A DNA stretch of 64,000 bases from Isoetes taiwanensis. Its lineage: Eukaryota > Streptophyta > Lycopodiopsida > Isoetales > Isoetaceae. This document shows, one piece after another, positions 52,567 to 61,899 of this stretch. The notes under the pieces are model-generated. The model did no database searches. It saw only the letters and a list, made by a program, of their open reading frames with translations, and was not told where the DNA came from. Every line of letters begins with the position of its first letter. The first letter of the stretch is position 1. The stretch spans positions 4,046,835 through 4,110,834 of the forward strand of contig JAJEKV010000031.1 in assembly GCA_021234155.1 (NCBI GenBank). The letters are read 5' to 3'. The position numbers and the translations under genes were made by a program.

Positions 52567-54324
52567 GATGAACTATACGAGCTTTGTTGATCAAAGATCC
52601 GAAGTCAAGATCGGCATTAGAGCAGTTCGAATACTTAAAACCTTCTTGCATACGAAAGCTAAAGGAGAGAAATACATGTTGTTGTGTGAAGCACGAGCAA
52701 GCAGATTTATTCAAGAAGGCATTCAATATGATGAGGTCAAAATTTCACGAGAATTGTTTTTGCAATTGCATTGTGTGTGCTTCAGAAGCTAATGCTGGAA
52801 TTTGTCAAGCCAAGAAGAAAAATTTTGATAATGTGAGCACGCTTTGGAGAGCCATGGTATGCCAAAGGGCAGTAGGTGAGGAGTGGCACAAGCTAGCATG
52901 TATCAACTCAAAATGTGAAAGTTGTGGGAAAAAATTAATTGAGTTGTGTCCTAGAGAAAAGGATGAAAGCGTTGAAGAATCACCGTTGATTGGCAAGTTT
53001 ATAATTATGTAAATGAACCTTCAAGAAGGAACTTCCCGAAGGCTGAAGTTAATTGACAAGAATGGCAGTGCAAAGGATATGTTGGACAGCATGTTTGATC
53101 ATATGTCCAAGTTTATATATCACAACTTTGTGGCACATTGGCAAAGCAAGCAGTTTAAGGAATCCATATCGAACACTTCGTGATGATTCAAAGCTATCGG
53201 TTGTTGATTTCTCGAGAGAATTATACCTTGAAGCCATTTAATGAGATTCAAGCACAACATTGGTACAATGAACAAATTAGTATTTTGGTTCATATTACCA
53301 TGTTCAAGGTAAATGGAAAATTGAGGAAATGTGTGCATTCGTTTATTTCGGATGACAAGATTCATGATACACACTTCATTACAAGATGCATTCAAGATGC
53401 ACCTCAAATGGTTGCAAGAGAATGGTGCTGGCCATATGAAATATCATTTGGTTTGGTCTCGATGGGTGTGCAGCCCAATTTAAGTCAAGACGAGCATTCT
53501 ATCATGTAACAAGATATCATCAACAACATAAAATAAGAATGCAAAGGAATTTCTTTGGTTCGTGGACATGGGAAAGGCACACACGATGGAGAAGGGCAAT
53601 TGATAAACCGTGGGTTTGAAGCGGAACAAAGAAAAAAAGGATGGAAAGGTAGTAAAAAAATGCAAAGAATCGCTTGAGGTCTTGAGGGAGAAAAATCGGA
53701 TGTGGAGAGGGTATTTTGGGAGGTGATCGACATTGATCGATCCCAAAGATTTGATGTGCTTCCAAAAAAAGGGGTGCAATCAATTCATTGCGTGTCGCCA
53801 ATAGACGAAATGACCCAACAAAGTTATTGTGCGACCTCTTTCATGTTTTTGCAAGGCATGCATAAATTTTGATTGGCCTGCTTGTGAGGTCACGACCATT
53901 GTGGCGGTGGGAGTTGAGAAAACTAGAGCCTACTAATAGGATCGATCTTGGAGATGGTGAGAATGAGGTGGAGGATTTATGGGCAAATGACATCGACAAT
54001 ATCGATGAGACATCAGGTTGGTGATTATTTTGGAGCATTCCACAACTCGCACAATCATGAGGGGGTCCCTTATTATATCCTCCAATGCACGTAGTGAAAC
54101 ATGCACTTGAAGCGGATACTATGGATGACTATGGAAACTTATTTTATAGTGGTAATGAGGTTATTACGGGTAACTACTTTGAGCTGATACACGGGCTGCC
54201 ATCGGAAGTACAAGTTACTAAAAGGCAAAGGTGTTTTGTCCATCCCGAAGTCGGTAATAGGGGTGAGATTTGCATTACAGACCCGCTTAAACACAAGATA
54301 AAAAGGTGTTGCTTATGCATATGA
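52567..54324 (+). pseudogene. transposase-like protein, downstream exon(s), frameshifted
   Basis: After TTTTGCAG the frame gives DELYEL and then a stop. A one-base shift restores the family sequence: FEYLKPSCIRKLKERNTCCC, then ICQAKKKNFDNVSTLWRAMV and CESCGKKLIELCPRE. Further pieces in varying frames are FIYHNFVAHWQSKQF (about 53105), HSFISDDKIHDTHF (about 53340), DGCAAQFKSRRAFYHVTRYH (about 53467-53525, likely catalytic Asp), GHGKGTHDGEG (about 53565) and, near the end, VPYYILQC (about 54068) and NEVITGNYFELI (about 54150). The order and spacing suggest one long protein with an RNase H-like fold, but this is inference. At least five frameshifts or stops make it inactive. The C-terminal end is about 1.3 kb from the convergent Ulp1 gene. 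Confidence 0.6.
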
Positions 54325-55427
54325 ACTGCCTCAATACTTGCACGAGATGCTACTAGGAAGTCTCGCCAGAGATTGTAGATGTTATGTGAACTCGCTTTTA
54401 CATCAGATTTACATAGTTAGATATTTCTCAATTTTTTTAGTAGTCGCCATCGATTTGTAGTCTTATGTGTAATGTAATTAAGTGCATGCAACTCTATAAT
54501 TCTCGTAATTAAGAGATGTTGACCTATTGTACACCCTTAATATTTTTGGAATTGGCTCTAGGGCGTAGAAAAACAGTTATTATTTAAAAAGAGTTGCTTG
54601 ATTGTTGTACAAGGCAAACCCATAGTGAGGACATATTTATATGCAAATATGAAGATGCTGCAAAAGACAATAGTGTATTTATATATTGATATTCAATAGA
54701 AAAAAGATGTTCACATTGATTGTAGATTGTTATGAATATTACACAATTCTTGCATGCATGTACATATCATCCCATGGACCTAGCCTTAGCCGTGGACCTG
54801 CATCATAAGAATACAATATGAAGGATAGAAGATATAAATTGCATATGCACTTATGAAAATACTCAAATACCTTGCTTTATGAAAACATGTCAAGGCGATG
54901 AAAGTGTGTCCAATAATGCATCTACAACAGCAACCTCTTCATCATGTAATCCATGAAATGTCGGAGTCCGAGGATTAGAGGTTGCCTCCGAAGTTTCCTC
55001 AGAACCATCACACTCTGTAATACAAGTGTTGGGGATTTAGCAAGCACCCATGTCATGAAGGCTTGTTGATTTAGCAAGCATGAAGACATGTTGGGGATTT
55101 AGCAAGCAAGAGAGTCTTGTAGATGGAAGTATGGTCAATTAGAGCAACCAACATCTACTTCTATCAATAACACAATTGGGTGCTTCAAGATCTATCTTCA
55201 GATTGAAGCCGCTCGACTAAAGGTTGGCTTGGTTTGATAGCATAAAATGATGGAGAATAAGTGTAAATGCAATTTTTGTGGCTTTCAATGACAACACATT
55301 GACAAGAAGAAAAAAAGTGCAAGCTTGGGACAAGAACATCAACTTGGATATATTCTGATAGGTGCAAGTCAAATGTTAAGAACTAAATACATACAACATT
55401 TTGATCCCTTTGTGAATCTCTCTTTTT
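54325..55427. other. spacer between the convergent transposon genes
   Basis: AT-rich, with no coding signature. A short direct repeat TTGGGGATTTAGCAAGCA occurs at 55028-55045 and again at 55091-55108. Confidence 0.5.
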
Positions 55428-56300
55428 TATAGTTTAAGCATTGCAGGTGCAATTACATTCAAATTGAACTGAGTATTGATATAAGTGTATGGCGAGCCAA
55501 ATTTATAACCTGTTACATGGTAGCAGATTATCAAACAAGGTAGCAAGTTATAGCCTTTAACATGGCAACAAATCTATCTCTATAACAATCTATCAAATAC
55601 AATGGCAGCATCCAAGTAAGATTCAACTACCACTGGTCCCTTGAATAGCATCTCCATCTTCACAGTGCTTAAGTAGAGCATCTGCCAAAACTTCTCGCCG
55701 TGAGAGCGCATACTGATGTGAAATCCAGCTAGATGTAACCTATGAAATAAGCAATAAATAATACACCAATGTTCGAATCAGTTCCCTACATGAAGCGTAC
55801 GCAAGTTGAGAAAAGAACTTACTTTCAATTCCCTTCCAGAGACAAGACAGATGACAAATTTATAGTTTAAGCATTGCAGGTGCAATTACATTCAAATTGA
55901 ACTGAGTATTGATATAAGTGTATGGCGAGCCAAATTTATAACCTGTTACATGGTAGCAGATTATCAAACAAGGTAGCAAGTTATAGCCTTTAACATGGCA
56001 ACAAATCTATCTCTATAACAATCTATCAAATACAATGGCAAAGATCCAAGTAAGATTCAACTACCATCGGTCCCTTGAATAGCATCTCCATCTTCACAAA
56101 GTGCTTAAGTAGAGCATCTGCCAAAACTTCTCGCCGGAGAGCGCGATAATGATGTGAAATCCAGCTAGATGTAACCTATGAAATAAGCAATAAATAATAC
56201 ACCAATGTTCGATCGGGCCTCCCTACATGAAGCGTCGCACGCAGTTGAGAAAAAGAACTTACTTTCAATTCCCTTCCAGAGACAAGACAGATGACAAATT
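55428..56300. repeat. tandem duplication (~434 bp) of the 3' end of the Ulp1 gene
   Basis: 55428-55862 and 55863-56300 align throughout, with small indels. Each copy holds the last intron and last exon of the Ulp1 gene plus downstream sequence. The junction is ACAAATTTAT followed by AGTTTAAGC (internal) or GCATGAAGCC (gene side). Confidence 0.93.
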
Positions 56301-58335
56301 TATGCATGAAGCCCATCACATACAACCCGCAAGACGTCAAGTCGGGCTGTTGAGGTACTTCGAGATGGTCAATCCCCTTCACATTGTTTCTCCTCACAAA
56401 ATCCATGCCATTGGAGGTTTGACTCATTGATATAGTCAATATTTGTGTATGCAATCTGCACATGTAAAAGCATTTATGTAAAATGGAAAAGAATAATTCT
56501 GAAAGAAAGAAGGTTGAAACATACCCTCTAATTGCCTTTTCGTTTGTCGGATAGCCTTTCAGGCTGTTTAAGATGTAAATTGATGGTGCATGGAGAATTT
56601 TATCATTACCTTTCTTCATGAAAGCAAATATGGCCAGCACAAAGTGCTCATTCTCAAGTACAGGTAGAAGAATATACTGCACTTTAGCCATATCTAGCTC
56701 TTTAGTTCCCTGTTTTACTATGTCTATAATAGATCTTGACGTGTCAATTCTTCTCTTATTTCCCGTAGCCTCCTTGAAGCAGAAATAGTTATAAGATGGG
56801 TAAAAATAAATCTTACTTTTCCATTCCAGTGGTAAAGTATCATACAGGTACCTAGTAACAAGAGAATAAGTTACATAAAGAATACAGAACTTAATTACAG
56901 AATTACATACTCTATTCTAAAGCAAAAGGCCAACCTTATTTTCTAAAACCTACTTACCCTTTTATCCCCTATCCCTGCACATTTAAACACTATCAAAACC
57001 TGCTCTACCCCTCTCAGCTAGCAACACCTAAGGCAAGATAGTTAGCTGCAGCCTATTCTATCTCTAACCTCTCGGCAAGCTAACCTATTCTAGCCTACAA
57101 GGCAAAAGCACAAAGATATTACCTGCCATAGAGTTCCACAAGGCGACTAGTCATTTTTGATTTGGTTGTACACAAATCTTGCACGTCAATATCCACCACT
57201 TTCATTGGAGGATCAGGAGGACTGTTCTTGAATGGCACAAAAGGAGTGTAGGAAGACAACTTCTTTGTCACATCTCTACAATGAAGGATCAAAGTGTAAG
57301 TGTCAAATAATGCATGATCAATAGCATAAATATATTAATACCTTGGACCAATTGCTGTTTCACCAGATTTATGCCTATAAAAAAGAAGTATGAGTTATTA
57401 ATCCCGTGAAGAATATAGCTAGAAACCATTCAACTAGCATGTATGCTTTATTAATATGCTATAAGTGCATGTCTAGCAGTTTATGCAACACACCTTTTAG
57501 CAGATGTTGCCTCCTTTCTAACTCGAGGATTTTTTTTAGTCTTTGGGGTAGCATCCTCCGTCTCCATAAACTTTTGTGTGGCCTTGGCTACAGTCTCCAA
57601 GGCCCCTTCTACATCAAGACTCTTATCTTCATCTGCTATTGATTCAAATTACAACCTTGAATATAAGTTGTTGCAAAGCTGGAGAGTACTAAGAAACACG
57701 TACCTGCCATAGAATCTTCAATAGGTACTTGCTGAACTTCTGTAGCAGCATTAGGAAAATTTTTGTCATCATTCTTGCAAGCTAATTCAGCGCTTTGATC
57801 TTGAAAGTAACAACCTCAAGTTTAAAAATTATCACACGGTAAAAAAGATAATGAATGTGATCACTCACTGATGGGCTCTTTCTGCAATGAAGCCAACTCG
57901 GTTTCCACATCTGGGATATCTGCTTGAGTTATGCTCTCACCTGCAATCACACATTTTCCCAATTAGTTTATCTAAAATACAAATGGAGCTTATAGTCAAA
58001 CTTATAATACAAGAACTTACCTAGTATGGTTTTTGTCATCTCCTCATGTTGTCCTGAATACGTTTCTGCCTTCTCATTGTGATACGACGTTGCTTTCAGA
58101 GATGACATGGATGTGGATGGACTCAAGAGACAAATGGCGTCATCTTTAGTTGATTTTTCAGCTCTTGAGACCTCTGAAAATGATAACTTCAACCCTTTTC
58201 CAGCAAAGACACTCTTTACACCTGCATTATGACAGTGGCATGAACGTAAGTCACTTCTGCATTTATCCTATATGTTGTTTACATTACCTGCTATTGTAGC
58301 TTCAGGTTTCTTGATGCTACCAGTATCTGCAATTG
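55623..58335 (-). CDS. Ulp1/C48 cysteine protease part of a multi-exon gene
   Basis: Exons bounded by GT-AG read in the minus direction: about 58335-58288 (TGSIKKPEATIAG), 58221-58021, 57941-57868, 57804-57714, 57637-57497 (Lys-rich, TPKTKKNPRVRKEATSAKR), 57376-57342, 57276-57123 (KMTSRLVELYGR), 56851-56525, 56455-56263, then a terminal exon. The 56851-56525 and 56455-56263 exons join in phase and hold the protease: LEWKSKIYFYPSYNYFCF, ILLPVLENEHFVLAIF (catalytic His), IYILNSLKG (Asn where Asp is usual), VPQQPDLTSCGLYVMGFMHK (oxyanion Gln and nucleophile Cys). Ulp1-type enzymes cleave SUMO-like modifiers from proteins, usually in the nucleus. The terminal exon exists twice: 56175 onward (frameshifted end) and 55739-55623 (ends GDAIQGTSGS, intact). 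Ulp1 genes are known cargo of plant DNA transposons. Confidence 0.65.
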
Positions 58336-58650
58336 AGATAGTAAATGCAATAAGAAACAATGAGAAATGTAAATTAGAGATAATCATAACAATAACTGTA
58401 AAACAGATGTAAACATACATAATCATAGCATTAACTGTAAACAGATGTAAGACAACTGTGAATCAAATGCAATCAAAAGCAATGTAAGTAAATTTGAGAA
58501 ATGCAAGAAATGTAAGGTAGATGTACCTAAAAAGAAGAAAGCAAAATATCATCCACAAATGTAAAGTGGAAACTTAGAAAGTACATTCATATGCATTATA
58601 ATATGCATCCTAATGTTATATGTAAATGTAACAAGCAAATTCATAAGGTA

Positions 58651-58931
58651 TTTGGTTTGGGTGCATATTCACACGGGGGGTGACTCCGGGCAACGAGAGC
58701 TGTTGGATAGGCATATTCACCCCTTATTCCTTAATCTAAACCGTACGTAAAGTTCCTCGTTTGTGGGGTATGCAAGTACAAAATTTGCTATACTGTATAA
58801 CAAGATTCGCAAAATACTATAAGATTTCAAGCAGAATACTATATGGTGTTGATTTCGTACGTGCAAAATACAATTATGAGGGCTCTCGCTGCCCTACGTC
58901 ACCCCCTGTGTGAATATGCACCCAAACCAAA
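58651..58931. mobile_element. fold-back/MITE element, 281 bp, ~48-bp terminal repeats
   Basis: TTTGGTTTGGGTGCATATTC continuing ACACGGGGGGTGACTCCGGG (58651-58698) is inverted at 58884-58931 with about 85% identity. It has no coding capacity. The same terminal sequence closes the repeat inserted in the Ty3 integrase at about 4130-4170. Confidence 0.85.
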
Positions 58932-59221
58932 GGGGGTTTAAGGGGGATTTTAATTTAAATGTGTTGGACCCAATGGTTGTGTTAATTAATGTCAATGGTA
59001 GTTATGTGTTGGTTGTTAATATCAATGGTTATTATGTGTTGGTTGTTATGTGTTGGGGGATTTAATTTTATATGTTGGATGCCTCATAATTGTATTTTAC
59101 ACGTAACTAGAATTCATTTGAGGCTTTCATCTGTAGCTTTTGAATTTGATCACAATAAAACAAATAGAACATAAGTAAAAATTACCATAAAGATAGAGCA
59201 GATTGATCCCATTATTCTGAT
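58906..59221 (-). repeat. inverted copy of the 3776-4165 repeat
   Basis: This segment is the reverse complement of 3776-4165, including TTAAATGTGTTGGACCCAAT, GTTATGTGTTGGTTGTT and TTTGATCACAATAAAACAAA. Copy 1 has an extra segment near 3926-3970 where this copy has a short ACGTGTAAAATACAATTATG piece. They are two copies of one non-autonomous family. Confidence 0.85.
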
Positions 59222-59715
59222 TGTTTATCAATCCATATGATTTTGGATGCTCCATCTCTAGCTTAAAGGTAATGCATGATTCACCTTATGGTTCGATTAA
59301 AGTTCCAAACCTACAATATAAATGGATTCTTGTGGCCACTGTTTGACTGATCTGCGTGACATGGAAAAGGGCGTGGAATAATCCGTCTGTTGTGTGCATA
59401 AGAATCCGTTTGTTGATTGAAGCTAAAGGCTGACTGCTATGAACAATTCGGCAGCCAGGAATATCCAAGAGTTGGAAGCAAACATAGGGCCTAAACTCTA
59501 AACTCTTTTTGAATCTGCAGCAAATCTTAGGAAGGAAACAAAAGGGGGTTTTGTAGCACTACATTGTAGAATCAAGAAACCAATACCTTGTAAAAAAAAA
59601 CATTATGCTAACTGAAGAAACATTAAAAAATAAAACAAATACCTTTGTAAGTGTGAGCAAAAAATCCATCTCGTGGTAAACTCCACTCCGGCAATAAGAA
59701 TCCAAAAGGGCAAGT

Positions 59716-59925
59716 ACACATGCATATGCACACATGCACACACATGCACATGCACTTGCACTTGCACTTGCACATGCACATGCACAATACACATGCACAT
59801 GCATATGCACAATACACATGAACATGCATATACATGCACATGCACATGCACATGCACACACATGCACATGCATGTGCACATGCACATGCATACACATGCG
59901 CAATGTTCATGCACAAACACATGCA
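59716..59925. repeat. (TGCACA/CATGCA)n microsatellite
   Basis: About 210 bp of alternating purine-pyrimidine hexamers (ACATGC, ACTTGC and ATATGC variants). All six frames stay open across it, giving artefactual His/Thr/Cys/Met/Val-rich peptides. It lies within an intron of the Ulp1/RING gene. Confidence 0.93.
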
Positions 59926-60358
59926 GAGAAAGACAACAACCCTCGGATTGTTCCAACCAACAAAAATCAACGGCCCATAAAGGATGCACTCTAGAAATAC
60001 TATTTAGTACACGTCAACGAATACAACAACGAAATCATAGAAAAACCATGTGAAAAAGCGTATAAAAATCTAAAAGTAACCCCCTGTTATTGTGCTACAT
60101 ATTTATGACAGAAGATATGTACAAAATATGAAATGAATGTGTTCATGGGGTTACATCAAATTACACTGACCTTCAAATACATTTACTTTAAGGACAACAG
60201 AAGATAAATCCATGTAAAAGCTGAATGCCAATTTGGACTTTTACCTAACAAGCAACTAGATGTCTAGATAGTAATGAAAATCACACATGTTCAAATCAAA
60301 GCAGTTAGCAGAATAGTAAAACAAATGTAATTAGTGAAGATAACATAATTAAAAATAC

Positions 60359-60545
60359 CTTGTTGAGTAGAGAGTCCCATGATTTGACGCAGATCTTCAG
60401 GCCACAAACACTCATGTATACACTGGTTTGTTGTGGAAACCTTGTATGATAGACAAAATAGACAGTAGGGATGTCCACAACATGGTAAAACCAGCAGTAT
60501 AGAGTCGAGGCACTCATTGCAATTGCTACATGTATTCACATGGCG
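60359..60545 (-). CDS. RING-like exon of the Ulp1/RING gene
   Basis: The minus strand encodes NTCSNCNECLDSILLVLPCC then GHPYCLFCLSYKVSTTNQCI and HECLWPEDLRQIMGL. The cysteine/histidine spacing (C-X2-C ... C-C-G-H-X2-C-X2-C ... C) fits a RING-type cross-brace, usually found in ubiquitin or SUMO E3 ligases; the last pair is less standard (QCIHEC). The donor AAG|GTATTTT is at 60359. The frame is not continuous with the coiled-coil exon just upstream, so an unseen junction or frameshift lies near 60546. Same strand and order as the Ulp1 exons, so one gene is likely but not proven. Confidence 0.5.
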
Positions 60546-61010
60546 GTGGTTAATGCCCTTGATTCTGATGCAAGTAGAGGAGTAGGATGCAAGGAAATTA
60601 CATCAGATTTTTCTACATATAATATCATTTCCTTTATTCTACTCTCACTAGCATCATTTGCCTCCAAATCCCTGCTGATTTCTTGGATGGCAGCCTCTAA
60701 TGCATGCAATTCATTTGTCAAACTCTCAATTGGCATCTTTAAGCCATTCATTTCTTCAATGAAACTAGATTTTTCCTCTTCAAAGTGGGAGGCCAAGGCC
60801 ATTTGCAAATCAGTTGGCTGCCCCTGCTGAAAGCATAAAGTCATCGGTTTGTTTAAACCGAGTCTGATGTGCATCCTTGCTTTGCACAAACCTATTCAAG
60901 GTATTTCTCTCACCTTCTAACTTGCATAAATCAGATTCTAATGTTTTCCTTTTCTCTTTCATATCCTTCATTTTGCTCATCAAGGTAGCAAAGATCCATT
61001 GATCTTCTTT
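60546..61010 (-). CDS. coiled-coil exon(s) of the Ulp1/RING gene
   Basis: The minus-strand frames encode TLMSKMKDMKEKRKTLESDL followed by CKLEGERNTLNRFV, and in the next frame LQMALASHFEEEKSSFIEEM, LKMPIESLTNELHALEAAIQ and EISRDLEANDASESRIKEMI. These have heptad-like charged/hydrophobic spacing of a long coiled coil, which would mediate oligomerisation. A frame change near 60840-60870 separates the two parts, and another near 61015 separates them from FGQQIDAMKKLI upstream. Confidence 0.45.
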
Positions 61011-61014
61011 CAAT

Positions 61015-61570
61015 CAACTTCTTCATTGCATCTATCTGCTGCCCAAATCCGACACGTACCTTAGTTGTTTTTTACATTGGATGATCTCAAGGTAACAACA
61101 TCACCAAAATCGAGAATCCTTTTGTTTCTTCTTTTGCATGTACAAAGGGCACTCTCTTTCACCTCTTCCCAATCAATTTTGATGCCTTTATAGTGGAGTG
61201 CATAAGCTCGAGCAAAGTATAGAGGAATGTGATGGTTTGCAATGTCTTTCCCCTAAAAACATGCTCATAGATTGTATAAAAATCCCGCATCCAAATTGGC
61301 TTGATCCCGTTGTCTTGGTAACCTCTCACTCTTTGGTGCTTGAACCCCAGAACTTCTTGGACCACTTGCAAAAGCCCCGGGTAAATAGTATCAAAGTTAT
61401 TGGTTCTAAGTCGCTTAATGCTAACCTTATCAAACTCGGGCTGCAATGGAGGTCTTTACGCCCACGATGGTCTTGGTTTCCTCATTGCCGGCTTAGGAGA
61501 CCTCCTCGCCATGGGCTTCAAGGGCTTATTTCTTGGTGATTTCCGTGGGACGCCCTTGTTGCTTGGCTTC
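61015..61570 (-). pseudogene. N-terminal region of the Ulp1/RING gene, frameshifted
   Basis: Reading toward the left, a basic, Pro/Lys/Arg-rich stretch (NKGVPRKSPRNKPLKPMARR, a likely nuclear localisation signal) is at about 61550-61470. It is followed after a stop by FDKVSIKRLRTNNFDTIYPG, VVQEVLGFKHQRVRGYQDNG, MRDFYTIYEHVFRGKTLQTI (61446-61210), and in the next frame YKGIKIDWEEVKESALCTCK and ILDFGDVVTLRSSN (to about 61090). At least two frame breaks occur, so the 5' half is decayed although the protease half is intact. The layout resembles the long N-termini of transposon-borne plant Ulp1 proteins, but no domain is recognised. Confidence 0.4.
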
Positions 61571-61895
61571 ACATGATGGTCCTCCTAAAAGCTTCAAAAA
61601 TGGCCTGGGGTTTCGCTCTATCTGGCTATGGCAAGGAAGGTACAGAGTTTTGGGGATAGAGATGTGCTCTGTTTGGCTATGGCGGAAGTACAAAGTCTTG
61701 GGGAATGAGCGGGAGGAGCTAAACCTCGAGCGGGATTTCCCTACGTTCGAATTTTGAAACCCACCAAACCAATTAAGACATTCTAAAAATTAATGATAAT
61801 ATAATAAATATGGTAGTAGGGATATTGTTTACATTTTGCATTTGTAAATGTATAAAAGTGTCCCTTTTTTTGCCACCCCTTTCATGCTTCTACCC

Positions 61896-61899
61896 AGGT
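61896..61899. repeat. AGGT target duplication (right) of the 16.4 kb transposon
   Basis: It directly follows TTCTACCC, the right terminal repeat, and matches 45518-45521. Confidence 0.75.

Larger units (their letters stand above)
58340..60350 (-). other. large intron of the Ulp1/RING gene with repeats
   Basis: About 2 kb between the RING-like exon and the TGSIKKPEATIAG exon. It holds ATGTAAA-rich sequence (58350-58620), a fold-back element (58651-58931), the inverted repeat copy (58906-59221) and a (TGCACA)n microsatellite (59716-59925). No coding signature except spurious open frames across the microsatellite. Confidence 0.5.
45522..61895. mobile_element. 16.4 kb TIR DNA transposon with transposase-like and Ulp1/RING genes
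   Basis: The termini GGGTAGATGCATGAAAGGG (45522-45540) and the inverse of GGGTAGAAGCATGAAAGGG (61895-61877) match at 18 of 19 bases and are flanked by AGGT on both sides. Both flanks are the same A-rich host repeat, as expected for an insertion. Inside are a plus-strand transposase-like gene (45623-54324) and a minus-strand Ulp1-containing gene (about 61570-55623), convergent. A Helitron-like element (46510-52114) and a small fold-back element (58651-58931) are later insertions; without the Helitron the element is about 10.8 kb. A 4-bp duplication excludes hAT (8 bp) and typical MULE (8-10 bp). Superfamily not assigned; Sola-type elements also make 4-bp duplications, but no homology is claimed. 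Confidence 0.75.

Noticed and set aside
59559-60053. Cys/His/Met/Val-rich ORFs resembling metal-binding proteins
   Set aside because: All frames are open across the (TGCACA)n microsatellite; the peptides are repeat artefacts.
45522-61895. Mutator-like (MULE) element carrying Ulp1
   Set aside because: Terminal repeats are only about 19 bp well matched and the duplication is 4 bp. The transposase-like gene lacks a recognisable MULE domain or SWIM zinc finger, so the MULE label is not supported.
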